DNA of 64,000 nt from Petunia secreta (Eukaryota > Streptophyta > Magnoliopsida > Solanales > Solanaceae): assembly GCA_029990175.1 (NCBI GenBank), contig JARKIP010000011.1:28680001-28744000 (forward strand), given 5' to 3'. The position numbers and the translations under genes are program-made. A model generated the notes under the pieces. The model worked only from the letters and a program-made list of their open reading frames with translations. It made no database searches and was not told where the DNA came from. Positions 32,530 to 43,459 of the stretch are shown piece by piece. Each line of letters opens with the position of its first letter. Positions within the stretch are counted from its first letter, which is position 1.

Positions 32530-32945
32530 TATTAGAATTAGTGTAAATTAGATGTAAATAGTAATAGTTTAGGAGTAATTATGTAGATACTTAGCTAGGT
32601 TTCTTTTGACTATTAGGCCAAACCCAATTTAAGCTACCTGCTCTCCGAGCAAGCTTAGAGTTAGAGACATAGGCGGACCTAGGTATAATGAAGGGGTATC
32701 AATTTGATACCCCTTCGCCCGGAAATTACATTGTACAAATAGGTAAAAAAAATTATTTTATGTAGATATATCATATATTGAGTACCCTTAGTTTTATTTA
32801 TATGTTCAATTATTTAATTTTGATACCCCTTAATGAAAATCCTGCTTCCGCCCCTGGTTAGAGATGTGTATAAATACTTGGCGTAATCAATGAAAAGGGC
32901 AAGAGTTTTCACCCACAATATTGTTTGTCTTGTTCGATTTTTACC
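32530..32945 (+). repeat. 3' LTR of the copia element, with a MITE inside
   Basis: It matches the 215-bp 5' LTR once the 189-bp MITE and one 8-bp target duplication are removed (about 219 bp). It is preceded by a G-rich tract (GGGGGAGGGGGAG). Confidence 0.92.
32668..32856. mobile_element. hAT-like MITE, 189 bp
   Basis: It is flanked by 8-bp duplications GTTAGAGA (32660-32667 and 32857-32864). The 5' LTR shows the empty site GGTTAGAGATG. Imperfect terminal inverted repeats of about 33 bp run from CATAGGCGGACC to GGTATC, and GATACCCCTTAATGAAAATC onward to TTCCGCCCCTG. No coding capacity. Confidence 0.92.
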
Positions 32946-33165
32946 ATAATTTTTTGATACTATAGCGTATAAATCATATTATTCTATATTATAAATCTAT
33001 CTATGATTATGTGATGTATATCACGTCTTTAATTGAAATATATATTATATTTGTATATGATGAGGATCACATATATCTATTTAAAGTCTCAAACCATGTA
33101 TACCGGAATCATCTCCTACTAGAATGACCCAAATCCGATGAACCAGGCATCACATTGTGTGTATA

Positions 33166-33408
33166 TCACAAGGATATGTATGACGCTACTATTCCCACCC
33201 CCTTCCGATCCCCGTTAGAGGTGCTAGCACATTTAAACCAGTCTTGAATGTCTAAAGCGGTTGGGCCAGTCGCTGCTAAATTCACAAAATCCGCAGTTAA
33301 TCGCTCCATAATTGAACGATTTGTTAAACCGCGCGTTGCTAGTTGCCTTGAACTGCTGGCGACTAAACTGTCATCACCCATAAGTGTAATATTAGCGCCA
33401 GTTGCTTG
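33166..33408 (-). other. Orphan open frame of unusual base composition
   Basis: The minus-strand frame from about 33408 is open to 33166. It gives YFVAVQATGANITL, then MGDDSLVASSSRQLATRGLT, NRSIMERLTADFVNLAATGP and TALDIQDWFKCASTSNGDRK. With the first Met at 33381 it is 71 residues. G+C is visibly higher (roughly 45%) than the AT-rich flanks. An acceptor-like TTTTGTTGCAG precedes it, so it could be an orphan exon. I do not recognise the family. It may be a captured gene fragment, organellar or foreign DNA, or chance. Confidence 0.35.
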
Positions 33409-33441
33409 AACTGCAACAAAATAAGTACTATTTCTCTTTTA

Positions 33442-36400
33442 GTGTTACTTAGTATGAGGTAGTAATATATAGTCTTATATTGTCATAACTATCGATAACG
33501 TTCTGAAAAAAAAAGCCCGCGAGGAATAACGAACATCAAGTCAAATCTTTCGGAGTTCCTTCCAGAATATATGTAATGTACAAATGAGCTCAAAATCCAA
33601 CAAAGCATTTATAAAAATAGCTTTACTTGAACATGTATACAAGTCTGAAGCATACTTAAACCATTAGCTCAGAAGAGGTTAATTTAAACATATTATGTCA
33701 AAAACCTAAAAGAAAAAATTTATGAATTGACAGCATGTTCCAATTTCTTCTCCAAATTTATTAGGTAATTGAATACTAATTTTACTTATCTCCCTCCAAT
33801 TTGCATTGGAGAATTTTAAACCTTATGGCATATTGGCATTGAGGACGTTGAGGATAACATGCTCCCTGATTATGCAACAATAGTCATCTCTAGCTTAGAA
33901 GATGAAGACGTTTTTCTAATAATCACGTAATATTCGAAATTTTATTGATTCAATTAATTCAGCTTATCACAGTGTATGATCCATTACAAAGTGAGTGTTC
34001 TAGTGGGTTTCTCTACTTTGAGGGCTCGATGCCCCTTGGCAGTGACGCTTACATAATGATGCAAAATGAAAGTAAGCGTATTCTTTTGTAAATAGCTTGT
34101 CATATTTCAGTTAGATAAATTTAGCAAAAAAGTATACTATGGTAAATAAAAGAATCAATTGCTCGATTGTAGAATTGTTGCTTTGTCAAAAGCTTATGTA
34201 CTCTTAGTAACATCACTTTAAGAGGAATATTAGAGGAAATATTCATTTCATCTTGTGAAGGAATTCCCAATGGGAGGAGAGAAAAGTAGCATAATGTGTA
34301 CGTTATAGTCATTGCATGAAGGAAATGGGAAGCATTTGCATTTCCCAAAGAGAGAATCGAATCATTCTTCCTTTATTTTTGCTTTTTCACAGTTTGCTAC
34401 AGCTCTCTTTGGCACTCCCCAAGAAAATGGTGGGTGGTTCCTTTGTTTTGGAGGAGGGGGGACTGGGGTACGTAGGGTGGGAGAATTTAAATTATTAGTA
34501 TTATTATAGTTAATAATCTCTTTGTTATTCTTTATTTGGTTATATTGTCTTTCGTCGGCCTAATAGACAGCACTCCACGTACTCATTCTGCTCATTGAAT
34601 CCGACTTTTAACACTTGATAGATTGTGTTAGGAAATTTATATTTGCAGTGTCAAAGCACTGAACTTCTAATTATAAGTTGATGATCTATATCAATTATTT
34701 TTCTTAATCAAGAAGTTAACTAGATACGAATATCGTTACTTCAAAACTTATTAGATAATGAATTTACTTTCGATTAGCTTTTGTCTTCCATAGTTCAAAT
34801 TTGTGTGCGCACTTAAATTAAATTTGTGTGTGGGCTTAACTCAAATATCAGATGTTGCGGTGTACACCGGAACCGAAGTACAGGGATGATAAATACAGTA
34901 TTAAATACAGTACATTCTTTTGAAACATTCAATCTGGGTACTAGTTTGAAAATGAGAATCTCACGAAAAAAAACTTGTTTCTCAAAATGCTACTATAAGT
35001 AATATTTTACAACTACGCTATATTTGAAGGAGATGGCTTAGCTTTGAAGTATTATTTTCTTTTCAATTCTTCATTTGAAAATCTATGTTTGCGGATGCTT
35101 CCTTTTGTTTTCTCTCTTCAGAATTCATTTTCTCGGAGAATGGTGTGCTTGATGGTTCCCCTCTTTATACCTAAAAAAGAGAAAGAAAAAGAATCATTCA
35201 GAAAAACAAATATAAGAATGTGTGTGTGAGAGAGGGTGTGAAAAAGAAAAATGACAGCAAAAAAGCCAAGGCAATGCTTGGAAGGAAAAGAAAAGATATT
35301 ACACTACAAAAGAAAAGAAAAGATGGTCAAATTGGACCTCGAAGACTCCCTATGCCATCATCAGCTTCGACTATCTTTATCGAAACTCTTACCATTTTCA
35401 CTTTCTTCAATTTTGAACCATCCACCTTCCACCCTCTTCAAATCTCTAATTCTAGCAACACAGTCAAGATTTAAATCAGATGTTTTTAAGATCAAATTTA
35501 TATATCTAATATCATGAGTAAAACTTGATAATTTTGGAATTTTAATAAATTTATCATTCGCGTAAAAAATAACGAGACATCAATTTAGAGGTTGAGGTAT
35601 CATATTAGGTACCGACTCGATGAAAGCAATAGCTTTTGCTTAGAGTCTATTCATGTATTAGGAAATTCATTAAAAGCAGTATTTAAGACGAGCTATAAAT
35701 TTGGTGTAATTTCAGAATCCATAAATTTAAAATCTGTTATGCTTTTGCCTCAATAGACTGGTTGCCGAAAAGCAATATCATTGTTCATCCTTTATTCTAA
35801 TTCGAAATTCATGGCCGATATAGGGTTCAGATATTTTGACAAATTTCGATAGTTTTGATCTTTACTTTTTGTATATATTAAGAAAGAAATGGCCACTTTT
35901 GTAATTTTGATCAGTAATAATATTATATATAAATGCATTCATTAAAAAAATACCAAAATATGTCAAATATTAATCCAATATTAATTGAGATCGTTGTCTT
36001 GATATTCAAACCTATTTAGTTTAAATATTGGATATACCTTTGTTGGAATTACATCACAACTTTAATGGTATCACATTCATATATGTTGTTTAATAAAGAA
36101 CAAAAAGATATCGAACGTACATAGATGCTAGTAGCCATGCAACTTTAACTTCGGCTTCGATTTCATCAGCTTCGAATACGTCCATTTTACGAAACCTGAC
36201 ACACACGAGTGCACATTCCTTCTCACCCCTCCTCCCCTACATGAAAAACACCACCCACCAATTTTTTTTATTTTTATCTTTTTGAAATTGATCGTATTGT
36301 TAATTCTATTATGTGGAGATGGTAACTATTTCTTTTAGCTGCATCTGCTAACGGATACATTTAATCTTACCGTCAAGAATTCTTGTGTTATGGGGGTTGG

Positions 36401-36612
36401 ATAGTTTGAGGCCTGAGGGGATGACAAGCGAGAGGAATGATGTTCGGTGATTCTATTTCTCAAAACGGCCAATATACCCATAATTTTGGTTTCCATGCAT
36501 ATTTTATTGCGTAAATTTCATATAATGGTGGTATAAAGAATAAAACAATCTAAGTCATCTATAATACATGATTAAGTACAAATCCATTTACATTATAAGT
36601 ACTAAAAGGGTA
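33442..36612. other. Intergenic, no gene seen
   Basis: AT-rich. Several short frames exist but none has domain-like content. A purine-rich stretch (AAGAAAAGAAAAGAT phrases, about 35160-35340) and a G-rich run near 34450 are the only local oddities. Confidence 0.6.
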
Positions 36613-36620
36613 ACCTAGTA

Positions 36621-36887
36621 TCGTGGCGGAGCCATATGGGGGCAAGGTGGTCAGACGACTCCACTTCGGCAAAAAATTATACCGTATATTTGAATTAAAT
36701 TTAATTACTTTTGATTAAATATTATATTTTGAATACCATTGACACAATTAATAGTGCTAGTCTAGTGATGCAGGGTTGTCAAATTAAAGTAAACAACCCG
36801 TGATCAAATCCCAGCTTATACATTTTTAAGAAAGATTTCTTTTTTAAAAAAAAAAAGTTGAACAAAAAAATTTCTGACTATGCCACT
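36621..36887. mobile_element. hAT-like MITE, 267 bp
   Basis: It is flanked by the 8-bp duplication ACCTAGTA (36613-36620 and 36888-36895). The ends TCGTGGCGGAGCC and GACTATGCCACT form imperfect inverted repeats with a GGCGGAGCC-type start, typical of solanaceous hAT MITEs. It is noncoding and contains an A-rich run. Confidence 0.75.
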
Positions 36888-36895
36888 ACCTAGTA

Positions 36896-38339
36896 ATGAT
36901 AACTACTAGTAATATTATCACAAACTAAACTACACTAATACTGTAAAATTACGTTCTTAGTGATTATAGCCTATAAACTGACTAAGTAGTCCCTTACCTC
37001 GGTTTGAAATAAAGGAAAATGTGTTCAATGAGTGTCCTTTTGACTTACTTATGCTACTTTGACCTTCAAGTACAAAATTGGAATATTCATAAATTATTAA
37101 AGGAGTGACCATTTCTCCATAATGTATAGCGACGTTACCATAATACTAAGGTGGGACTCTTGGACCATTTCTTGAAAGGGAGACATGAGCCCTCCTTTGC
37201 AGGTGAATTTGAGATAAGAATAAACTTGTGGGGGTCAATTTTGAGTGCATAAAATTGATGGAATATTCATTTTGTCTGGCTCTAAGTTAGAAACCTATTT
37301 AGTTCATGTTCGTTGTTATCCAATACAGAGTCAACAGGCAAGCATTTTTGCCATGTGGAGCTTGTGTAGGGCCCATGATGTTGGCCACGTAAGTAAATTA
37401 AGGGCCCTAAAATGATTTAGTCAAAGGTTTTTTTAATGCTTCAAAGAGTTCATGCACTAAACAGATCATACCATTCCTTTCACTTTGTATTCTTGTGAGT
37501 TATTAACGCATGTTGTGAAACAGCAGTCTTTACCACTCATTATTTGAAGCAGTCAAATTAAGTCCTACAACCCTTCCATAGCACACTTTTTTAAAGAATA
37601 AAAATCGAACAGTAAAAATATCATGTGAAGCAGTAAATTAGCTCTTTTCGGGTATATAGTAAAAATTCATTGTACACAGAAAAGAAAATTTTAACGAAAA
37701 CGAAATCATAGAATATAATACTAACATTTTGCCACACTTACTAGTAGAAGTATTTAGATACTCCATTCAGAGTGTGATTGGGACATATTATAAAAGATTG
37801 TAGTGGAGTAATAAGGATCAATTTATTTGTAATTATCAGAGGTTTTAGTTATAATCATGAAAATTGAGTCGCTTTTGATAGAATATTTTTTATATAGTTT
37901 CAATATAATCGGACTTCAAAATTGGTATCGAGCGTTTGGTGGGAAACTAAACAATATATATATTCATAAAAAAAGTATAGCTGGAATCTTATCATAGTAC
38001 TTCGTTGGTATTTGTTTCAAGGCTTCCACGCACATATATCCATATTCCAATCTCTTGAAGGTTGAACCCTTAAAAGATGCTGTAAGCTTAGCTTAGAGAA
38101 CTTTATCACATTTGATAAACATTTCCATTATCTTTAAAATCCAACCTTAATTTCTTTTTCTTTTTCTTTATTTTTTTGGTAATAACGCTTTTCTTTCTTT
38201 TACTACCCACTATTTTAATTTCAAGTTCTCTTTTCCTTCCATTGATTGTTTAAAATGGAGGCTAAGCTAAGTGAAATTAGAATAAGAGAAAAAGAACATC
38301 TACCGCTGCCTCTGCCCTTTATCCTCTCGAAGTTCGAGG
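36896..38339. other. Intergenic upstream of the zinc-finger gene
   Basis: AT-rich, with no frame of note. The region just before the promoter has long T-rich pyrimidine stretches (about 38150-38180). Confidence 0.6.
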
Positions 38340-38370
38340 AAGTTTGCAGTATATAAAGCTCTGCAAACTT
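38340..38370 (+). promoter_or_regulatory. Core promoter of the zinc-finger gene: TATA box inside a perfect 10-bp inverted repeat
   Basis: AAGTTTGCAG (38340-38349), TATATAAAGCT (38350-38360), CTGCAAACTT (38361-38370). The arms are exactly complementary and the loop is the TATA box. Transcription is expected to start near 38380-38390. The following 140 bases are a pyrimidine-rich leader typical of plant 5' UTRs. Confidence 0.75.
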
Positions 38371-38524
38371 AACCAAAAATCCACAAGTTCTTTCTTAGTT
38401 TCATCAACTTCTTCTTCTACTACTTCTCCTAGTCCTACAAACAGCAGCTACCAAGTTATTATCTAAAAACATTATCTTAGCTCGTTTTGAGTTCTAGTAG
38501 TATTTATTGTATATTTCTTCGAAG

Positions 38525-39070
38525 GTCAGCCTTTCTCCTTGTTCATGCAACTCATATCAGATCGTGCAGTTGTTTTAAATTCTTTTTTAGTATCAGTTGT
38601 TACCCACTATTCATTTTATAACCAAAGATGCATGGTGCAGTTATTTTCTTTCTTTTTGGCATTTTAACATTAGTGACAATTGTTTTGTACACCCAAGAAA
38701 ATGAATAAAGTCGAAGACTGTTTCTCCGTACTACCTTTCTCTCTTCACCTACTCTTTTTATGGACTAAACTTATTAACACTATAGAAATTTGATACGCCA
38801 GAATAGTTTAACATGTTTTACCAGGTTGTGTGTACTTTATATAAGTTACTAATTCAACATACTATTGTTTTTTAATTAAATTATCTTTTAGTTAACTTGA
38901 GTATCAAAAAATTTCTTTCGCACTGTTACCGTGCAAAAGTTACTCTCAATTTTTATTACCAAGAATCATCAAATGAATGTCCACGTGCATCCAAATCATT
39001 TTCTTACAGTCTAGCTAGGTGATCATAATCTTGACTAATTTTTTCAATTATACTTGTATTTTGCTTATAG
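38525..39070 (+). other. Probable 5'-UTR intron of the zinc-finger gene
   Basis: Donor CGAAG|GTCAGC and acceptor TTTGCTTATAG|GAGAAA, with a T-rich AT-rich body of 546 bases. The coding start lies 15 bases into the next exon. 5'-UTR introns are common in plants. Inferred from splice-site patterns only. Confidence 0.6.
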
Positions 39071-39084
39071 GAGAAAATAGGAAA

Positions 39085-40269
39085 ATGAGCAGACCAGGAG
39101 ACTGGAATTGCAGGTCATGCCAGCACTTGAACTTTCAAAGGAGAGACTCATGCCAAAGATGTGGAGAGCCAAGACATGGTCATGACTTTGGAAGTTTTGG
39201 AGGAATAAGAGGAGGAGGAGGAGGCTCCTCCGCTTTCAGTTTCAGCACGGGGCCTGATGTAAGGCCCGGTGACTGGTACTGCAATGTAGGCAATTGTGGT
39301 GCACACAACTTTGCCAGCCGCTCTAGCTGCTTCAAATGTGGTGCTTTTAAGGACGAATTATCTTCCGGAGGAGGTGGTGGTGGCGGCGGCGGCTTTGATG
39401 CTGAACACATGATGTCGTCCCGCCCAAGAGGAGGATTTGGGTTCGGAGGTGCAAGTGGCGCTAGCCGCTCTGGATGGAAATCCGGTGACTGGATTTGCAC
39501 CAGGTAAATATTTTTGAAAAAAGGGGCTTCTGACCATATTAACGTTATCATGTCATGTCATTTCTATGATTATAAAAATATATACTAGCATTAAATATAA
39601 AATCAAAATTGTTTAAATTATTTTGTTAAAGTACGTCATTCTTTTATGAAAGGAAAAAAAGGAGGGAGTAGATTTTAAAAACTGCCGGTATAAAGCAAGT
39701 CAAAATGTTTAGCTGCCAATGATTTCGTTATCTTGGTGCCTAAGTAAACCCTATTGACATGTAGAAAATAGTTTGCATGAGAGCAACAAAGTATTTGTTT
39801 GAAACTTTTTAGAAAAGAACGTACGATCAAGTTCCTCTTCAAAACCAAAATCCTACTCCTATTTAATATTTTATGAGTATTGCACCGTTGCTGGGAAGAA
39901 ACCTTCCTAAAACCTGGTGTTTATCAAATTATCATAGCTCATTTCACCACTTGTGGAGGAGAATTACGTCTAGCTCACGCGACAACACATGTTTATAATC
40001 TACTAGTTAATTAGCTGAGTATTCACTCAAATGTAACCATCGACTTAGGCTTTAAAAAAAAGAGTGAAAATATTTGGTGTTCATGCTTAGTTAGAATCAT
40101 TAAATATGTGAACTTTTAGACTCTCTTTTTGTTTTCAATGTAGCCAATTGTTGTAACAATGTTTGAAATTAACAGGTTAGGGTGCAATGAGCACAACTTT
40201 GCAAGCAGGATGGAGTGTTTCAGATGCAATGCACCTAGGGACATAGCTGGTAACAAGTCTTCGTACTAA
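39085..40269 (+). CDS. RanBP2-type zinc-finger protein, three fingers (spliced CDS, 170 aa)
   Basis: CDS is join(39085..39503,40176..40269). The intron has donor CACCAG|GTAAAT and acceptor ATTAACAG|GTTAGG, and splits codon 140 inside the third finger. Three RanBP2 fingers of the W-x-C-x2-4-C-x3-N-x6-C-x2-C type are visible. Finger 1 has cysteines 9, 12, 23, 26; finger 2 has 66, 71, 82, 85; finger 3 has 138, 143, 154, 157. Gly-rich linkers separate them (43-47, 95-103, 116-130). The conserved Asn and Arg after the second cysteine pattern suit the RNA-binding class (ZRANB2-like), and the ubiquitin-binding Thr-Phe pair is absent. Small plant proteins of this layout are known, and single-stranded RNA binding is the likely role. 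ATG 39085 is chosen because family-like sequence (MSRPGDWNC) starts there. A 3'-UTR intron (about 40295-40402) is likely. It appears intact. Confidence 0.93.
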
Positions 40270-40720
40270 TTCATCATTGATTCTCCAATTTTGGGTAATT
40301 AATCAAATTTCATTTCCCTTCTCCTTTATTACAAAATAATTAACCTTATGCGTATACTTTTCTTTTACGTACCCTAAATAAATATTGTAACAAAAAATTC
40401 AGGTGTTGCAGTCTGAGAGAGAATCAAGAAAGACATGCTGGAGAAGATGATAACGGAAGAAGATCTCTTTTTGCCCTATCAAATCCTACCTACTCTCTTT
40501 TCTTTGCTCCTTTTTGTTTTTTTTTTTTTTTTCCTTTAATATTTTGATATTTATATTATTCACTTGTAGGAATCTTTAGATGAATTACGCTCTCAAAGAA
40601 AAAGAAAAAAATTATGTCCGAGTGGAGCTGAATCTTTATTTCGATAACTTTATTAGGTATTAAATGTAGCCTTGTACTTCCTGCTTTGTTTCAATCTATT
40701 AGTATCAATGTGTGTTATTG
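40270..40720 (+). other. 3' UTR of the zinc-finger gene with a likely intron
   Basis: TTGG|GTAATT (intron from 40295) and AAAATTCAG|GTGTTGC (intron end 40402) fit splice sites. A long T-run follows at about 40515-40532. AT-rich sequence with several possible polyadenylation signals runs to roughly 40700; the exact end cannot be set. Confidence 0.5.
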
Positions 40721-40744
40721 AGAAATAGCTTCTTCCTTTGTCTT

Positions 40745-41715
40745 ATGAACTGTTTTGTTATTCCATTGTCATATCTCTGTTAATCCAAATCATTGTTTTA
40801 TCGCCCCCATAAAGGAAAAAATTTTGGTAGCGCACTTCTTCTCTTTTAATGAACCTCATGCATCGCGACCGAATTAATGGGGTCCAAATGTGAGTACCTA
40901 ATATAGAATAGATAAAACAAAAACTATCACGGTTAAACAATTCTCATCCTTAAAATAAAGGAGAGGAAAGAAAGATCTAGAAATGGACCAAAAACATCAC
41001 GTAAAGCAAGCTAAAGACGTAACATATGGACCAGTAGAAAAAGAATTGCACTTGGCATGAATGGCATCAGGACTACTTGGTTCTTTATTAGATTATGATT
41101 GAGAAACATGAATCAACAATTCAAAATATTGGCTATATTTATCAAGGACCTCACTCAAGAATATCATATTCCATACATATGCAAATTCATTCACATTACT
41201 TGTAGCAATTAAGCAAAACTTTTTCTTTACGTGTTCGTTTTGGCCTCCTACTCCTTTTTTCTTCTTTATGTGGAAATATATGGCTTAGTACTTAGTAGGG
41301 TTTACTATAGAGTTCTAGTTTGATTCTTTTTTCAAAATACCTTTCTTTTGTAGGGTATGCACCTTCTTTTTGTACCCTTTAAGATATGTTAGTTTCCGGA
41401 AGTAAAAGTTTCGCAATGATATCTGATAGGACATGCTCACAATATTGTCAATCAAAATCATACTCATTTAGATATCTTCGCTTTCTGGCTGCTTTCACTG
41501 AATAGCTTTAGTTTGTCCATCCCTTCTGGCCGATTTTGTTTACTCCGTCCAACTAAAACCAATGCTTTACAATCTTGAAAACTAATTGAATCACAATTTA
41601 TTTTCCTAAAGCTAAACTAAAACAAACACTCGTAAAGGACTATCTTTCATCAGCCCTCTCTCGTTGGATAATTATTGAAGTAAAATTAGCTATTTCAGAA
41701 GTCATTTTTATTGTT
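40745..41715. other. Intergenic, no gene seen
   Basis: AT-rich, only short frames, no recognised element. Confidence 0.6.
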
Positions 41716-41724
41716 ATCATAAAT

Positions 41725-42712
41725 AGGGGTGTTCATGGTTTGGTTTGGTTGGTTTTTGGTTAAAACTATAACCAAACCAATATAGTCGGTTTTTAAATTC
41801 TTAAAACCAAACCAAATAAAAGTCATATCCATCGGTTTGGTTATTGTCGGTTTGGTTCGGTTTTGTCGGGTTTTGAAAAACAAAATAACAATGAAGATAA
41901 TAAGAATAAAAAAAAATTTTCCTAAAAAAGTTAAACGATAAAGAGAATTTTTCTTAAAAACGAATTATAAAGAGAATTACAAGTATGTTCTTAGTCTTAT
42001 AGTATTTTGAGCAACTTGAATTTTAACCTAATTACACCTAAAATATTGCACTCTTGCCACTACAACAAATCACGGGGCAATTAAAAATAAATATTTAGAA
42101 CAAAGAAAGAGTTAAAGTATACTTATATTTACACGATGTTTCTGCTTTCAATATGTCATGACTCATATATCAAATTGAACATATAATGGTTACTAGAAAG
42201 ACGATGTCAAAACTAGAATTTGTTTTGCCTTCAGACTTTATCGGTGCATCTATGTGTCTATGAGTCCGTTTTTTGCCTATATTAATATAACTACAAGTTT
42301 ATTGAATGAATTGGACTCCTTGGACTAAATGAGTTTGTTTCTTTTTAAAATGGACTTAAAAGTTAGCCACTCTTCGACTAAATGTGTTAGTTTCTTGTTA
42401 AAATGGACTTAAAAGTTAGTCAAAAAGGTAAAATCTAATTTAACCTTCTACAAAATTTATTGAAAATGTATAAAATAGTTAAATTACATTATAAAAATTA
42501 TTACATTACTATATATAATTTGTCGGTTCGGTTTGGTTATTTCTTCGCTTATTTTTCATGAAAACCAAACCAAACCACATGATGTCGGTTTTTTTTTTTT
42601 ATTTGAAAACCAAACCAAACCAAACCATATTCAAAGAACGTATCGGTTATTTTAGTCGGTTTAGTTCGGTTTTCGGTTTGGATCGGTTTTTAACCAAACC
42701 GTGAACACCCCT
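41725..42712. mobile_element. Nonautonomous DNA transposon rich in GGTTTGGTT/AACCAAACC, 988 bp
   Basis: Terminal inverted repeats AGGGGTGTTCATGGTTTGGT and ACCAAACCGTGAACACCCCT are nearly perfect. ATCATAAAT lies on both sides (41716-41724 and 42714-42722), a likely 9-bp duplication with one extra base at the right. Both subterminal regions carry many GGTTTGG and CCAAACC words in both orientations. No transposase frame. A 9-bp duplication would suggest the Mutator group, but hAT cannot be excluded. Confidence 0.82.
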
Positions 42713-42722
42713 AATCATAAAT

Positions 42723-43266
42723 ATCTAGAGAAACGACTAGTCTAAAATACTTTCACTTGAACTACCAGTACAATTTTTCCTTTCCAGAGTTGGATATTCT
42801 TAATCAACGCTAACATAACTACTCCAATAATTTGATTACAAGAGCAGTATAATTTGGATAGGTTATTAATCGAGTATATAGCTTGTGAGGTTTTCAATTA
42901 AGATTTTCACTCCAACAATACTATATCTAGTTACCAACTATATCAGTCCACGGTCCACCTGATGAACTGTTAGACTTGCTTAGCAAAGTCCAATCATTGG
43001 GGACTCTGGGTATTTCCTCACATTAAGGCCGATATGCGAGTGTCAGCTGAATAATCAGTGAATTGAAGCAAGAGTAGCGCAGCAGCCTATACGGGTATTT
43101 CAAGAATTGACTCAGATTTGGGGAAAAGGTCAAAAGTTACTTATTTTTACTATACGGAATATCTTAAGCTTTCTTATACTATAAGGTCAATCATGTTTGC
43201 TAATGAATAGTCTCGTAATTATCCAAGAAATTTAAAGGAAATTCTTTTGAAGGTTCATGTAAGATA
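42723..43266. other. Intergenic, no gene seen
   Basis: Nothing recognised. Confidence 0.55.
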
Positions 43267-43274
43267 AGTACGTG

Positions 43275-43451
43275 CAGAGGCGAAGCCAGGATTTAAATCT
43301 TTGGGGTTCATAATTCTAGTCATTTTAAGTTAGGGGGTTCTAAATTAATAATTAATACATATTAAATATTTTTTCAAGACAAATATACATGGTTTGGCCA
43401 AAGTTACGGGGTTCGACCGAACCCCGGCCCAGAAGGCTAGCTCCGCCCCGG
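43275..43451. mobile_element. hAT-like MITE, 177 bp
   Basis: It is flanked by the exact 8-bp duplication AGTACGTG (43267-43274 and 43452-43459). The ends CAGAGGCGAAGCCAGG and GGCTAGCTCCGCCCCGG are the classical solanaceous GGCGGAGCC-type inverted repeats. No coding capacity. Confidence 0.92.
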
Positions 43452-43459
43452 AGTACGTG

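Larger units (their letters stand above)
27951..32945 (+). mobile_element. Ty1/copia LTR retrotransposon, inactive
   Basis: The order is LTR (27951-28165), primer site TGGTATCAGAGCC, gag, protease, integrase, RT, RNase H, purine-rich GGGGGAGGGGGAG, LTR (32530-32945). Integrase before RT is diagnostic of copia. Many stops and frame changes break the polyprotein. Flanks ATATT and ATAAT are a possible 5-bp duplication with one mismatch. Both LTRs start TATTAG rather than TG. Confidence 0.93.

Noticed and set aside
35044..35517. Overlapping short plus-strand frames
   Set aside because: Low-complexity lysine-rich or leucine-rich peptides, no introns or domains, no promoter evidence.
39180..39551. 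123-codon minus-strand frame rich in proline
   Set aside because: Antisense of the glycine-rich linkers of the zinc-finger gene.
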